Shown one piece after another: positions 51,804 through 60,192 of a DNA stretch of 64,000 bases; the first letter of the stretch is position 1; each line of letters begins with the position of its first letter. The DNA is from Nocardioides glacieisoli. Its GTDB lineage: Bacteria; Actinomycetota; Actinomycetes; Propionibacteriales; Nocardioidaceae. The translations under genes and the position numbers were made by a program. Where the stretch lies: the NCBI RefSeq assembly GCF_004137245.1, contig NZ_SDWS01000003.1, forward strand, positions 372,001 to 436,000, written 5' to 3'. A model generated the notes under the pieces. The model did not search any database. It saw only the letters and a program-made list of their open reading frames with translations, and was not told the origin of the DNA.

Positions 51804-52228
51804 ACGGCACGCCCTGGCTCCTCGAGGTGGCCGTCTCGGTCGCGTTGCTCGCCTCCGCCATCGGGTTCGCCGTCGGTCTCGCGATCGGCCGCGGTCGGCA
51901 GCCGCGCTGGCAGGAGAAGGGCAGCTTCGTGCACAAGGTGTCGATCGGCTTCGCGACGCTCGACCGGCTCGACGCCGTGCTGCTGCGCTTCGAGGTCGAG
52001 CCCGCGTCCCGGCTGGCCGGCGTCGAGGTCGGCGAGCTCCGCCTGCCGCCCGGGTCGTCCGTGGCCATCGTCGCGCGCGGCGCGGAGGTCATCGTCCCGC
52101 AGGAGCGCAGCGTGCTGCGGACCGGCGACCAGGTGCTGGTCGTCGCCGCCCTCGGGCAGGTCACCGACGTCGAGGAGCGGTTGCGCTCGGTCAGCCGCTA
52201 CGGCCGGCTCGCGGGCTGGGCCGCGTGA
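51800..52228 (+). CDS. Membrane-anchored TrkA-C (RCK_C) domain protein
   Basis: 142 residues from GTG 51800. One N-terminal helix (LLEVAVSVALLASAIGFAV) is followed by a RCK_C domain (FEVEPASRLAGVEVGELRLP, IVARGAEVIVPQERSVLRTGD and LVVAALGQVTDVEERL). RCK_C domains bind small ligands and gate ion transporters. In many SLC13 permeases the domain is built in; here it is a separate protein coupled to the transporter gene downstream. Confidence 0.8.
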   Translation: MNGTPWLLEVAVSVALLASAIGFAVGLAIGRGRQPRWQEKGSFVHKVSIGFATLDRLDAVLLRFEVEPASRLAGVEVGELRLPPGSSVAIVARGAEVIVPQERSVLRTGDQVLVVAALGQVTDVEERLRSVSRYGRLAGWAA

Positions 52229-53517
52229 TCCTCACCTCCGCCGCCCTGGCGGTCTTCATCGTCGCCTACGCCCTCATCGCGACCGAGCGCGTCCATCGCG
52301 TCGCCGCGGCGCTCGGCGGTGTCGCCGGCATGGTCGTGATCGGCCTGGTCGACGCCGAGACCGCCTTCTTCGAGGAGCACACGGGTGTCGACTGGAACGT
52401 CATCTTCCTGCTCTTCGGGATGATGATCATCGTCGGTGTCCTCAAGCAGACCGGGCTCTTCGAGTTCCTGGCCCTGTGGGCGGCGAAGAAGTCCGGCGGG
52501 CATCCCTACAAGCTGCTCGTCCTGCTGGTCCTCGTCGGGGCGGCGGTCGCGCCGATCCTCGACAACGTCACCTGCGTCCTGCTCGTCGCCCCGGTCACGC
52601 TGTCGGTCTGCCGTCGGCTCGAACTGCCGTCGGCGCCGTACCTCATCTCGCTCATCCTGGCCTCCAACATCGGCGGGATGTCGACGCTCATCGGCGACCC
52701 GCCCAACATCATCATCGGGAGCCGGGCCGGGCTGAGCTTCACCGACTTCCTGGTGCACTCGCTGCCGCTGACGATCATCCTGCTGGCGCTCTTCGTGGTG
52801 ATGGCGCGGTGGCTGTTCCGCAAGGACATGACCCGGATGGGCAACGTCCACGGCCTCGACGACCTGCGGCCCGCCGACGCGATCACCAACGTCCGGATGC
52901 TGCGCCGCAGCCTGGTGGTGCTGGTCCTTGTCATGATCGCCTTCGGCTTCCACACCGTGCTCCACCTCGACCCGTCCGTCGTCGCGATGATGGGCGCCGG
53001 CGCCACCGTGCTGGTCTCCCGCACCGAGCCCGAGGAGTTCCTCGAGGAGGTCGAGTGGGACACCCTCGCCTTCTTCATGGCCCTCTTCGTGCTCGTCGGC
53101 GCGCTCGTGCAGGTCGGTGTCATCGGCGCCGTCAGCGAGTGGGCGGCCGGGGCGATGGGCGACCGCGAGCTGCTCGGCGCCACGGCGCTGCTCTTCGGGT
53201 CGGGCGTCATCGGCGCCTTCGTCGACAACATCCCCTACACGACCGCGACCGTCCCGGTCGTCGAGGAGATGGTGGCGACGACGGCGACCTCCGGCGCCGA
53301 CAGCCCGCTGTGGTGGGCGTTCGTCTTCGGCGCCGACCTCGGGGGCAACGCCACGGCGGTCGCGGCCGGTGCCAACGTCGTGGTGCTCGGCATCGCGGCC
53401 AAGGCAGGGGAGCCGATCAGCTTCTGGGGCTTCACTAAGTACGGCGTCGTGGTGACGGTCGCGACGCTCCTCGTGGCCTGGCTCTACGTCTACCTGCGCT
53501 ACTTCGCGCTGGCGTGA
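52225..53517 (+). CDS. ArsB/NhaD-type ion transporter (IT superfamily, SLC13-like)
   Basis: 430 residues from GTG 52225 with about 11 helices. Hallmarks are ILDNVTCVLLVAPVTLSVCR, LASNIGGMSTLIGDPPNIIIG and, in the second half, IPYTTATVPVVEEM and FGADLGGNATAVAAGANVV, the paired re-entrant motifs of the IT superfamily. Substrates in the family include arsenite, sodium/proton and dicarboxylates. No ArsR, ArsA or ArsC gene is near, so arsenic resistance is not supported. Confidence 0.87.
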   Translation: MILTSAALAVFIVAYALIATERVHRVAAALGGVAGMVVIGLVDAETAFFEEHTGVDWNVIFLLFGMMIIVGVLKQTGLFEFLALWAAKKSGGHPYKLLVLLVLVGAAVAPILDNVTCVLLVAPVTLSVCRRLELPSAPYLISLILASNIGGMSTLIGDPPNIIIGSRAGLSFTDFLVHSLPLTIILLALFVVMARWLFRKDMTRMGNVHGLDDLRPADAITNVRMLRRSLVVLVLVMIAFGFHTVLHLDPSVVAMMGAGATVLVSRTEPEEFLEEVEWDTLAFFMALFVLVGALVQVGVIGAVSEWAAGAMGDRELLGATALLFGSGVIGAFVDNIPYTTATVPVVEEMVATTATSGADSPLWWAFVFGADLGGNATAVAAGANVVVLGIAAKAGEPISFWGFTKYGVVVTVATLLVAWLYVYLRYFALA

Positions 53518-53531
53518 GGTAGACACCTTCC

Positions 53532-54260
53532 ATGCGCACCCTCGTCACCGGCGGCACCCGCGGCATCGGCGCGGCGGTCGCCCGTCGTCTCGCCGCCGAC
53601 GGCCACGACCTCGTGCTCGGCTACGCCCGCGACGACGCTGCAGCCGCCCACACGCAAGCCGCGTGCCGTGAGCTCGGCGTCGACTGCACGACCGTGCGCG
53701 CCGACGTCACCACGGACGACGGCATCGAGTCCCTCTTCGCCGCGGCCGGCGACCTGACCGGCGTGGTCAACAACGCCGGGGCGACGCTGCACATCGGCAC
53801 GCTCGCCGACACCCCGCCCGACGTGGTGCGCGCGACCGTCGACCTCAACCTCACCTCGGCGCTCCTCGTGGCTCGCGCGGCCGTGCGCGTCCTCGGGCGC
53901 TCGCGCGGTGGCGCAGGCGGCGTGCTGGTCAACATCAGCTCCGGCGCCGCGACCCTCGGCTCGCCGGGGGAGTACGTCCAGTACGCCGCCGCGAAGGCCG
54001 GTGTCGACGCGCTGACCATCGGCCTCGCGCAGGAGGTCGCGAGCGACGGGGTGCGCGTCGTCGGGGTCGCCCCCGGCATCATCGAGACGACGATCCACGC
54101 CGACGCGGGCGAGCCCGGCCGGATCGAGCGGGTCGGACCGCTGGTCCCGCTCGGTCGCACGGGGCGGGCCGACGAGGTGGCGAACGCCGTCGCCTGGCTG
54201 CTCTCGGACGAGGCGTCGTACGTCACCGGCACGACGTTGCGGGTCGCCGGCGGGCGCTAG
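53532..54260 (+). CDS. SDR family oxidoreductase (FabG-like)
   Basis: 242 residues. Cofactor loop VTGGTRGIGAAVARRLA, then VVNNAGATLHIG, catalytic Ser in VNISSGAATLGS and Tyr-x3-Lys in YVQYAAAKAGVDAL, ending with the proline-rich VGVAPGIIETTIH and the closing SYVTGTTLRVAGG. The latter is the FabG/glucose dehydrogenase style C terminus. TAGACA lies 6 nt before the ATG. Substrate unknown; the gene converges with the next by 4 bp overlap. Confidence 0.88.
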   Translation: MRTLVTGGTRGIGAAVARRLAADGHDLVLGYARDDAAAAHTQAACRELGVDCTTVRADVTTDDGIESLFAAAGDLTGVVNNAGATLHIGTLADTPPDVVRATVDLNLTSALLVARAAVRVLGRSRGGAGGVLVNISSGAATLGSPGEYVQYAAAKAGVDALTIGLAQEVASDGVRVVGVAPGIIETTIHADAGEPGRIERVGPLVPLGRTGRADEVANAVAWLLSDEASYVTGTTLRVAGGR

Positions 54261-54742
54261 CGGGCGAGCCGCTCGATCTCGTCGACCACGGCGTCCAGCG
54301 GTTGCGTCGCGTCGACGGCGACGCCGTCGGGCAGGTCCTCGCGGCTCGCGTGCACCCGCAGCACGAGCGCGCGCTCGTCGCGGTCGGCGCCGAACTCGTC
54401 CGCCGGTCGCGCCGCGAGCCGCTCGACCAGCGTCGCCCGGTCGAGCTCCAGCACGAAGACCTCGTCGAAGAGGTCGACGAAGCGGGCGTGGTTGCGCGAG
54501 CCACCGCAGAAGAAGGTCACCTCAGTGCTGTGGTCGGCGACGATCCGCCGCACCTCGGCCACGTCCCAGACGTGGTGCTCGTGGTGGAAGCCCGGCACAG
54601 GCTCCCCGGTGACCGGGTCGCCCTGGTAGGCCAGCACGCGATCGCCGTGCACGACGTGGTGGCCCCGGCGTTCGAGCTCCGTCGCGACGGTCGTCTTGCC
54701 GGCGCACGAGACGCCTTCGACGAGGTAGTTGCGCACGCCCAC
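54257..54742 (-). CDS. P-loop kinase-like protein (AAA family)
   Basis: 161 residues from GTG 54742. Walker A is VEGVSCAGKTTVATELERRG; HHVVHGDRVLAYQGDP and later FVLELDRATLVERLAARP fit small nucleoside- or sugar-kinase-like P-loop proteins of the AAA_18 type. No specific substrate can be named. The start has GATACT 6 nt upstream on the minus strand. Confidence 0.75.
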   Translation of the reverse strand: MGVRNYLVEGVSCAGKTTVATELERRGHHVVHGDRVLAYQGDPVTGEPVPGFHHEHHVWDVAEVRRIVADHSTEVTFFCGGSRNHARFVDLFDEVFVLELDRATLVERLAARPADEFGADRDERALVLRVHASREDLPDGVAVDATQPLDAVVDEIERLAR

Positions 54743-54748
54743 GGAACC

Positions 54749-54754
54749 AGTATC
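54749..54754 (-). promoter_or_regulatory. -10 box GATACT (minus strand) for the P-loop kinase gene
   Basis: GATACT ends 6 nt before GTG 54742, matching the leaderless spacing with one consensus change. Confidence 0.4.
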
Positions 54755-54821
54755 AAGTATTGCCAGCGAAGGGCCGTGTCGTTGGCCGAATCTGCCGTGG
54801 GGTGCGTGTGAGCGGCGACAC

Positions 54822-54827
54822 TACGGT
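54822..54827 (+). promoter_or_regulatory. -10 box TACGGT for the carbamate kinase operon
   Basis: TACGGT ends 6 nt before ATG 54834, a full TANNNT match. No ribosome site is seen upstream of the ATG. Confidence 0.55.
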
Positions 54828-54833
54828 TGCGCC

Positions 54834-55769
54834 ATGAGGGTCCTGCTCGCACTCGGCGGCAACGCCATGACGAACGCCGACGGGCGGGCGCGCCCGGAGG
54901 ACCAGATCGCCGCCGCCCAGGTCGCGATGGCGGCCGTCGCGGGCCTCCTCGAGCACGACCACGACGTCGTCATCACCCACGGCAACGGCCCCCAGGTCGG
55001 CAACCTCCTGGTGAAGAACGAGCTGGCTGCGGCCGTCGTACCTCCCGTTCCGCTGGACTGGTGCGGCGCCCAGACGCAGGCCACCCTCGGCTTCGTGCTG
55101 ATGGACGCGCTCGACCGTGAGCTCGCCATCCGGTCCGTCGACCGACGCAGCGCCGCCGTCGTGACGCGCACGCTCGTCGACGCCGACGACGAGGGCTTCA
55201 CGACGCCGACCAAGCCGATCGGGCGGCACCTCCCCGAGGCCGAGGCGAAGGTCCTGGTGGGCCACGGCGAGACCTGGGAGGACCGCGGCGAGAAGGGCTG
55301 GCGCCGCGTCGTCGCCTCGCCCGAGCCGCAGGAGATCCTCGACGCCCCGGCCGTCCTCGCACTGATCGAGGCCGGCTTCGTCGTGGTGGCCAACGGTGGT
55401 GGCGGCATCCCGCACGTACGCCGTCCCGACGGCTCGCTCGCCGGCGTCGAGGCCGTCATCGACAAGGACCTCGGCGCCGCCCTGCTCGCCGACACCACCG
55501 CCGCCGACGTGCTCGTCATCGCCACCGACGTGCCCAACGCCGTCATCCGCTGGGGCCGGCCCGACGCGGAGCCGCTCGGGCGCCTGACGGTCGCCGAGCT
55601 GCGCACGCACGCGGCCGACGGCCACTTCGCCTCCGGCTCGATGGGCCCGAAGGTGGATGCGGTGTGCCGCTTCGTCGAGGCCACCGGCCGCACCGGAGTC
55701 ATCACCAGCCTCGACCAGATCACTGCAGCGGTCGCCGGCGACGCCGGCACCGTCGTCGTACCCGCGTAA
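54834..55769 (+). CDS. arcC: Carbamate kinase
   Basis: 311 residues, normal family length. Motifs: [60 protein letters not shown] and the end [16 protein letters not shown]. In catabolic settings it converts carbamoyl phosphate and ADP to ATP, ammonia and CO2. There is no arginine deiminase or ornithine carbamoyltransferase nearby; instead it is 20 bp upstream of a ring-opening amidohydrolase gene and in the same island as FdrA. So its carbamoyl phosphate probably comes from ureide breakdown. Confidence 0.95.
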   Translation: MRVLLALGGNAMTNADGRARPEDQIAAAQVAMAAVAGLLEHDHDVVITHGNGPQVGNLLVKNELAAAVVPPVPLDWCGAQTQATLGFVLMDALDRELAIRSVDRRSAAVVTRTLVDADDEGFTTPTKPIGRHLPEAEAKVLVGHGETWEDRGEKGWRRVVASPEPQEILDAPAVLALIEAGFVVVANGGGGIPHVRRPDGSLAGVEAVIDKDLGAALLADTTAADVLVIATDVPNAVIRWGRPDAEPLGRLTVAELRTHAADGHFASGSMGPKVDAVCRFVEATGRTGVITSLDQITAAVAGDAGTVVVPA

Positions 55770-55789
55770 GACACCCGAAAGGAACCCGC

Positions 55790-56896
55790 ATGCCCAGCGC
55801 CATCGAAGTCCGCAAGGTCCCGATCCACTCGGTCGCCGACGCCTCGGAGCTCACCAAGCTCATCGACGAGGGCACCATCGCGGCAGACCGCGTCTTCGCC
55901 ATCATCGGCAAGACCGAGGGCAACGGCGGCGTCAACGACTACACCCGGATCATCGCCGACCGCGCGTTCCGCGAGGCGCTCGTCGCCAAGGGCGCCGACC
56001 CCGAGCAGGTCAAGGGCGTCCCGATCGTGTGGTCGGGCGGCACGGACGGCGTGATCAGCCCCCACGCCACGATCTTCGCGACCACCGACGTGCCCGAGGA
56101 CGACCCGTCCCGTGAGGAGATGCGGCTCACCGCCGGCTTCGCGATGAGCGAGCCGCTGCTGCCCGAGGAGATCGGCTACGTCGCGATGATCGAGAAGGTC
56201 GCCGCCGGCGTGAAGGTGGCGATGGAGCGCGCCGGGATCACCGACCCCGCCGACGTCCACTACGTCCAGACCAAGACCCCGCTGCTGACGATCCACACCA
56301 TCCGCGACGCCAAGTCGCGCGGCAAGACCGTGTGGACCGAGCACACCCACGAGTCGATGGACCTCTCCAACGGCACCACCGGCCTCGGCATCGCCGTCGC
56401 CCTCGGCGAGATCGACATGCCCACCGACGCCGACGTGATGCACAACCGCGAGCTCTTCTCGTCGGTGGCGTCGTGCTCGTCGGGCGTCGAGCTCGACGTG
56501 GCTCAGATCGTCGTCGTCGGCAACGCGAAGGGCGTGGGCGGTCGCTACGCCATCGGCCACTCCGTCATGAAGGACGCGCTCGACGCCGACGGCATCTGGG
56601 AGGCCATCCGCTCGGCCGGCCTCGACCTGCCCGAGCGCCCGCGCACGAGCGACCTCGACGGCAAGCTGGTCAACGTCTTCCTCAAGTGCGAGGCCAGCCA
56701 GGACGGCATGGTCCGCGGCCGCCGCAACGCGATGCTCGACGACTCCGACGTGCACTGGCACCGCCAGATCAAGGCGTGCGTCGGTGGCGTCACCGCTGCG
56801 GTCACCGGCGACCCGGCCGTCTTCGTGTCGGTCTCCGCGGCCCACCAGGGCCCGGAGGGTGGCGGTCCCGTCGCCGCGATCGTCGACATGTCCTGA
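55790..56896 (+). CDS. Ring-opening amidohydrolase (barbiturase/cyanuric acid hydrolase family)
   Basis: 368 residues from ATG 55790 (AAAGGAA upstream). Three internal repeats each give a Ser-Lys dyad: Lys41 with Ser82 ([12 protein letters not shown]), Lys162 with Ser231 (SCSSGVELD) and Lys299 with Ser349 ([13 protein letters not shown]), matching the three-fold active site of this rare family. Members open barbiturate to ureidomalonate or cyanuric acid to carboxybiuret. The surrounding uracil-type permease and Mo hydroxylase favour barbiturase. Co-transcribed with carbamate kinase. Confidence 0.92.
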   Translation: MPSAIEVRKVPIHSVADASELTKLIDEGTIAADRVFAIIGKTEGNGGVNDYTRIIADRAFREALVAKGADPEQVKGVPIVWSGGTDGVISPHATIFATTDVPEDDPSREEMRLTAGFAMSEPLLPEEIGYVAMIEKVAAGVKVAMERAGITDPADVHYVQTKTPLLTIHTIRDAKSRGKTVWTEHTHESMDLSNGTTGLGIAVALGEIDMPTDADVMHNRELFSSVASCSSGVELDVAQIVVVGNAKGVGGRYAIGHSVMKDALDADGIWEAIRSAGLDLPERPRTSDLDGKLVNVFLKCEASQDGMVRGRRNAMLDDSDVHWHRQIKACVGGVTAAVTGDPAVFVSVSAAHQGPEGGGPVAAIVDMS

Positions 56897-56914
56897 CCTG
56901 ATCCACCACCCTGC

Positions 56915-56944
56915 GCGGGGCCGACGGGCAACTGTCGGTCCCGC
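56915..56944 (+). terminator. Hairpin between the amidohydrolase gene and adnA
   Basis: An 11-bp stem with one mismatch (56915-56925 with 56934-56944) and 8-nt loop lies 18 bp after the stop, ending just before adnA. It likely separates the catabolic operon from adnAB. Confidence 0.5.
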
Positions 56945-56952
56945 GTGATGGG

Positions 56953-59900
56953 GTGTCGTTCGTGAGTACGACGACCCGCTACCGGCTGGTGGCCCCCGAC
57001 CGCTCCGTCGTGGTGCCCGAGCTCGACGAGCACCAGCAGCGCGTCGTCGACCACCAGGGCGGCCCGCTCCTCGTGCTGGCCGGTCCCGGCACAGGCAAGA
57101 CGACGACGCTCGTCGAGGCGATCGTCGACCGCATCGAGCACCGCGGCGCCTCGCCCGACTCGGTCCTCGCCCTCACCTTCTCCCGCAAGGCCGCCGAGCA
57201 GCTGCGCGACCGGGTGACCGCCCGCGTCGCCCGGACGACAGCGGCCTCCTCGTGCTCGACCTTCCACTCGTTCGCCTACGCGCTCGTCCGGAAGTACGCG
57301 CCGGCCGAGCTCTACGAGGGCGCCATCCGGCTGCTGTCCGCGCCCGAGGCCGACGTCGTGCTGCGCGAGCTGCTGCGCGACAACCCGGAGTCCGTGGTCT
57401 GGCCCGACCAGCTGCGCCGGGCGGTCGGCACGCGCGGCTTCGTCCGCGAGGTGCAGGCCGTGCTGGCGCGTGCCCGCGAGAAGGGACTCGACCCCGCAGG
57501 TCTGCGCGCGCTGGGCATCGAGCACGACCTGCCCGAGCTGATCGCGGCAGGCCTGTTCCTCGAGCAGTACCTCACCGTCCTCGACAACCTCGGCGCCACC
57601 GACTACTCCGACCTCATCCGCCGCGCGGTGATCGAGGCCGAGACCCACCGCGACGAGCTCCGCGCCCGGTGGTCACACGTCTTCGTCGATGAATACCAGG
57701 ACACCGACCCCGGCCAGGTCGCCCTGCTCCGGGCGCTGGCCGGCGACGGCCGCAACCTCACCGTCGTGGGCGATCCGCACCAGTCGATCTACGGCTTCCG
57801 CGGCGCGGACGTGCGCGGCATCCTCGACTTCCCGGCGGCCTTCCCGACGAGCGCGGGCACCCCGGCGCCGGTGGTGGTGCTCCGCCGCACCCGTCGCTTC
57901 GGCCCGCGGCTGCTGCTCGCCGCCGGTCGGGTCGCCGGTCGGCTCACGCTGACTGGAAGCATCGGCGCAGAGGCACGCGACGCGTTCCTGTCCCCGGAGG
58001 CCGTCCCCGGCCCGCACGGCGACGGCCGCGTCGAAGTGATCACCTACGACACCGAGCGCGCCGAGGCCGAGCGGCTGGCCGACCTGCTGCGCCGCGCGCA
58101 CCTCGAGGACGGCATCGCGTGGGAGCGGATGGCGGTCCTCGTCCGGTCCGGACGCACCAGCATCCCGCCCCTGCGCCGCGCGCTGGCCGCGGCCGGCGTA
58201 CCCGTCGAGGTCGCCTCCGACGACCTGCCGCTCGTCCGCGACCCGGCCGTCGTCCCGCTGCTCGACGCGCTGCGTGCCGTGGTCAACCTCGACAACGACG
58301 ACCCCGACTCGCCCGACTACCTCGACCCCGGCCGGGTGGAGTCGCTCCTGCTGTCGCCCCTCGGCGGCCTCGACGCCTCCGACCTGCGCGCTCTGGTGCG
58401 CCGCCTCCGCACCCGCGAGAAGGAGCTGGCCGACCCCGACGCCCGCCGCACCTCGCGCGAGCTGCTGCGGCTGGCAGTCGTGGAGCAGGGCTTCCTCGAC
58501 GGGGTCGAGGGGCCCGACGTCGAGCGCGCCGCCGCCCTCGCCACCCTGCTCGGCGACGGTGCCCGGATGCTCGCCGAGCGGGCGGGCGTCGAGGACCTGC
58601 TCTGGCACCTCTGGTCGTCGACGTCGTGGCCCGAGCGGTTGCGTCGCCAGGTCGACGTCGCCGGCGCCGGGGCCCGTCGCGCCCACCGCGACCTCGACGC
58701 GATCGTCGCGCTCTTCGACCTCGCGTCGCGCGCCGTCGACCAGCGCGACCACGTCGGCGTCGCCGCTTTCTTCGCCAGCGTCGTCGCCCAGCAGCTCCCG
58801 GCCGACACCCTCGCCGAGCGCGGCGTCCGGGGCGCTGCCGTCCGGCTGCTGACCGCCCACCGCTCCAAGGGGCTCGAGTGGGACCTCGTCGTGGTCGCCC
58901 ACGTGCAGCAGGAGGGCTGGCCCGACCTCCGTCGTCGCGCGACCCTGCTGGGCGCCGACCGCATCGGCGTCGACGGGGCCGGCCACCCCGACCTCGTGCC
59001 GCCGGTCACCTCGCGCGCGCTGCTCATGGAGGAGCGGCGACTGTTCTACGTCGCCTGCACGCGCGCCCGTCGCCGCCTCGTGGTCAGTGCGGTGAAGTCT
59101 CCCGACGACGACGGCGAGCAGCCGTCCCGCTTCATCGAGGAGCTCGGCGTCACGATCGAGCACCAGGACGGCCGGCCGCCGCGCCCGCTGTCGCTGGGCG
59201 GGCTCGTCGCCGAGCTCCGGCGCAACGCCGCCGACCCGCTCGTCACGCCGGCCCTCCGCGAGGCCGCCGCCCGGCGGCTGGCCGCGCTCGCGGCCGAGGA
59301 GGTCGACGGACGCCAGCTGGTGCCCGCCGCGGACCCCTCCACGTGGTGGGGCACCCGCAGCGCCACGCGTTCGGTCGAGCCGATCCGCGACCCCGAGCGA
59401 CCGGTCCCGATCTCGGCCAGCATGCTGGAGTCGATCCTCGTCTGCCCGGCCCAGTGGTTCTTCGAGCGGGAGGCCGGGGGAGTCTCGGCCGTGCACCAGT
59501 CCGCCAACCTCGGCCAGGTGCTCCACGCCCTCGCCGAGCGCGTCGCCCAGGGCGAGCTGCCGGCCGAGGTGGAGCCGCTCATGGCCGAGGTCGAGGCTAT
59601 CTGGGACCGGCTCGCGTTCCGCACCCCGTGGTCGCGCCAGCGCGAGCTCGCCCGGATCCGCAAGGCCGTCGGCCGCTTCGTCCAGTGGCACACCACCAAC
59701 CCGCGCGAGTTCCTCGGTGCCGAGCAGCGCTTCCAGAGCATCGTCGAGGTCGACGGCCGCCCGGTCATGCTCACCGGTTTCGCCGACCGCCTCGAGATCG
59801 ACGACGCCGGGCGCGTGGTCGTCGTCGACTTCAAGAGCGCCCGCGCAGCCCCGACCGGACCTGCCGTCGCGGCCAACCTCCAGCTCGCGCTCTACCAGTA

Positions 59901-60192
59901 CGCCGTCGACGCGGGGGCCGTCGACGAGGCAGCCGGCCGATCGGTCGCCACGGGCGGTGCAGAGCTGGTGCAGCTCGGCATCGACGACGACTCGGCCGCC
60001 GCGAAGGTCCAGGCCCAGCCGGCCCATGACGACGCGGGCCCCGAACGCCTGGTCCTGCGCACCGGTCTCGCCCGCGCCGCGCAGCTGGTGCGCGACGAGA
60101 CCTTCCCCGCGGTGGCGGGCCAGCACTGCCGCGACTGCCCGTTCGTCGCCATCTGCCCCGCCAAGGGCGCCGGGAGCGTGACCGTCCAGTGA
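56953..60192 (+). CDS. adnA: AdnA, UvrD-like motor-nuclease subunit with AddB-type Fe-S nuclease domain
   Basis: 1079 residues from GTG 56953; GTG 56962, with GGGG 8 nt upstream, may be the true start. SF1 helicase motifs: Walker A LAGPGTGKTTTL, QDT-box VDEYQDTDPGQ, VVGDPHQSIYGFRGAD and LLTAHRSKGLEWDLVVVAHV. The C-terminal RecB-like nuclease has GQVLHALAERV, Asp in TGFADRLEI and VVDFKSAR. Cys831, Cys1059, Cys1062 and Cys1068 (C...CxxCx5C) can bind a 4Fe-4S cluster. With AdnB it resects DNA double-strand ends for recombination. Confidence 0.93.
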   Translation: MSFVSTTTRYRLVAPDRSVVVPELDEHQQRVVDHQGGPLLVLAGPGTGKTTTLVEAIVDRIEHRGASPDSVLALTFSRKAAEQLRDRVTARVARTTAASSCSTFHSFAYALVRKYAPAELYEGAIRLLSAPEADVVLRELLRDNPESVVWPDQLRRAVGTRGFVREVQAVLARAREKGLDPAGLRALGIEHDLPELIAAGLFLEQYLTVLDNLGATDYSDLIRRAVIEAETHRDELRARWSHVFVDEYQDTDPGQVALLRALAGDGRNLTVVGDPHQSIYGFRGADVRGILDFPAAFPTSAGTPAPVVVLRRTRRFGPRLLLAAGRVAGRLTLTGSIGAEARDAFLSPEAVPGPHGDGRVEVITYDTERAEAERLADLLRRAHLEDGIAWERMAVLVRSGRTSIPPLRRALAAAGVPVEVASDDLPLVRDPAVVPLLDALRAVVNLDNDDPDSPDYLDPGRVESLLLSPLGGLDASDLRALVRRLRTREKELADPDARRTSRELLRLAVVEQGFLDGVEGPDVERAAALATLLGDGARMLAERAGVEDLLWHLWSSTSWPERLRRQVDVAGAGARRAHRDLDAIVALFDLASRAVDQRDHVGVAAFFASVVAQQLPADTLAERGVRGAAVRLLTAHRSKGLEWDLVVVAHVQQEGWPDLRRRATLLGADRIGVDGAGHPDLVPPVTSRALLMEERRLFYVACTRARRRLVVSAVKSPDDDGEQPSRFIEELGVTIEHQDGRPPRPLSLGGLVAELRRNAADPLVTPALREAAARRLAALAAEEVDGRQLVPAADPSTWWGTRSATRSVEPIRDPERPVPISASMLESILVCPAQWFFEREAGGVSAVHQSANLGQVLHALAERVAQGELPAEVEPLMAEVEAIWDRLAFRTPWSRQRELARIRKAVGRFVQWHTTNPREFLGAEQRFQSIVEVDGRPVMLTGFADRLEIDDAGRVVVVDFKSARAAPTGPAVAANLQLALYQYAVDAGAVDEAAGRSVATGGAELVQLGIDDDSAAAKVQAQPAHDDAGPERLVLRTGLARAAQLVRDETFPAVAGQHCRDCPFVAICPAKGAGSVTVQ

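Noticed and set aside
52225..53517. Arsenite efflux pump
   Set aside because: The fold fits ArsB, but no arsR, arsA, arsC or acr3 gene is near; the RCK_C and SPFH partners suggest another ion.
57673..60126. Long minus-strand frame opposite adnA
   Set aside because: The plus strand has a full set of helicase and nuclease motifs; the minus frame is Arg/Gly/Val/Asp-rich shadow sequence.
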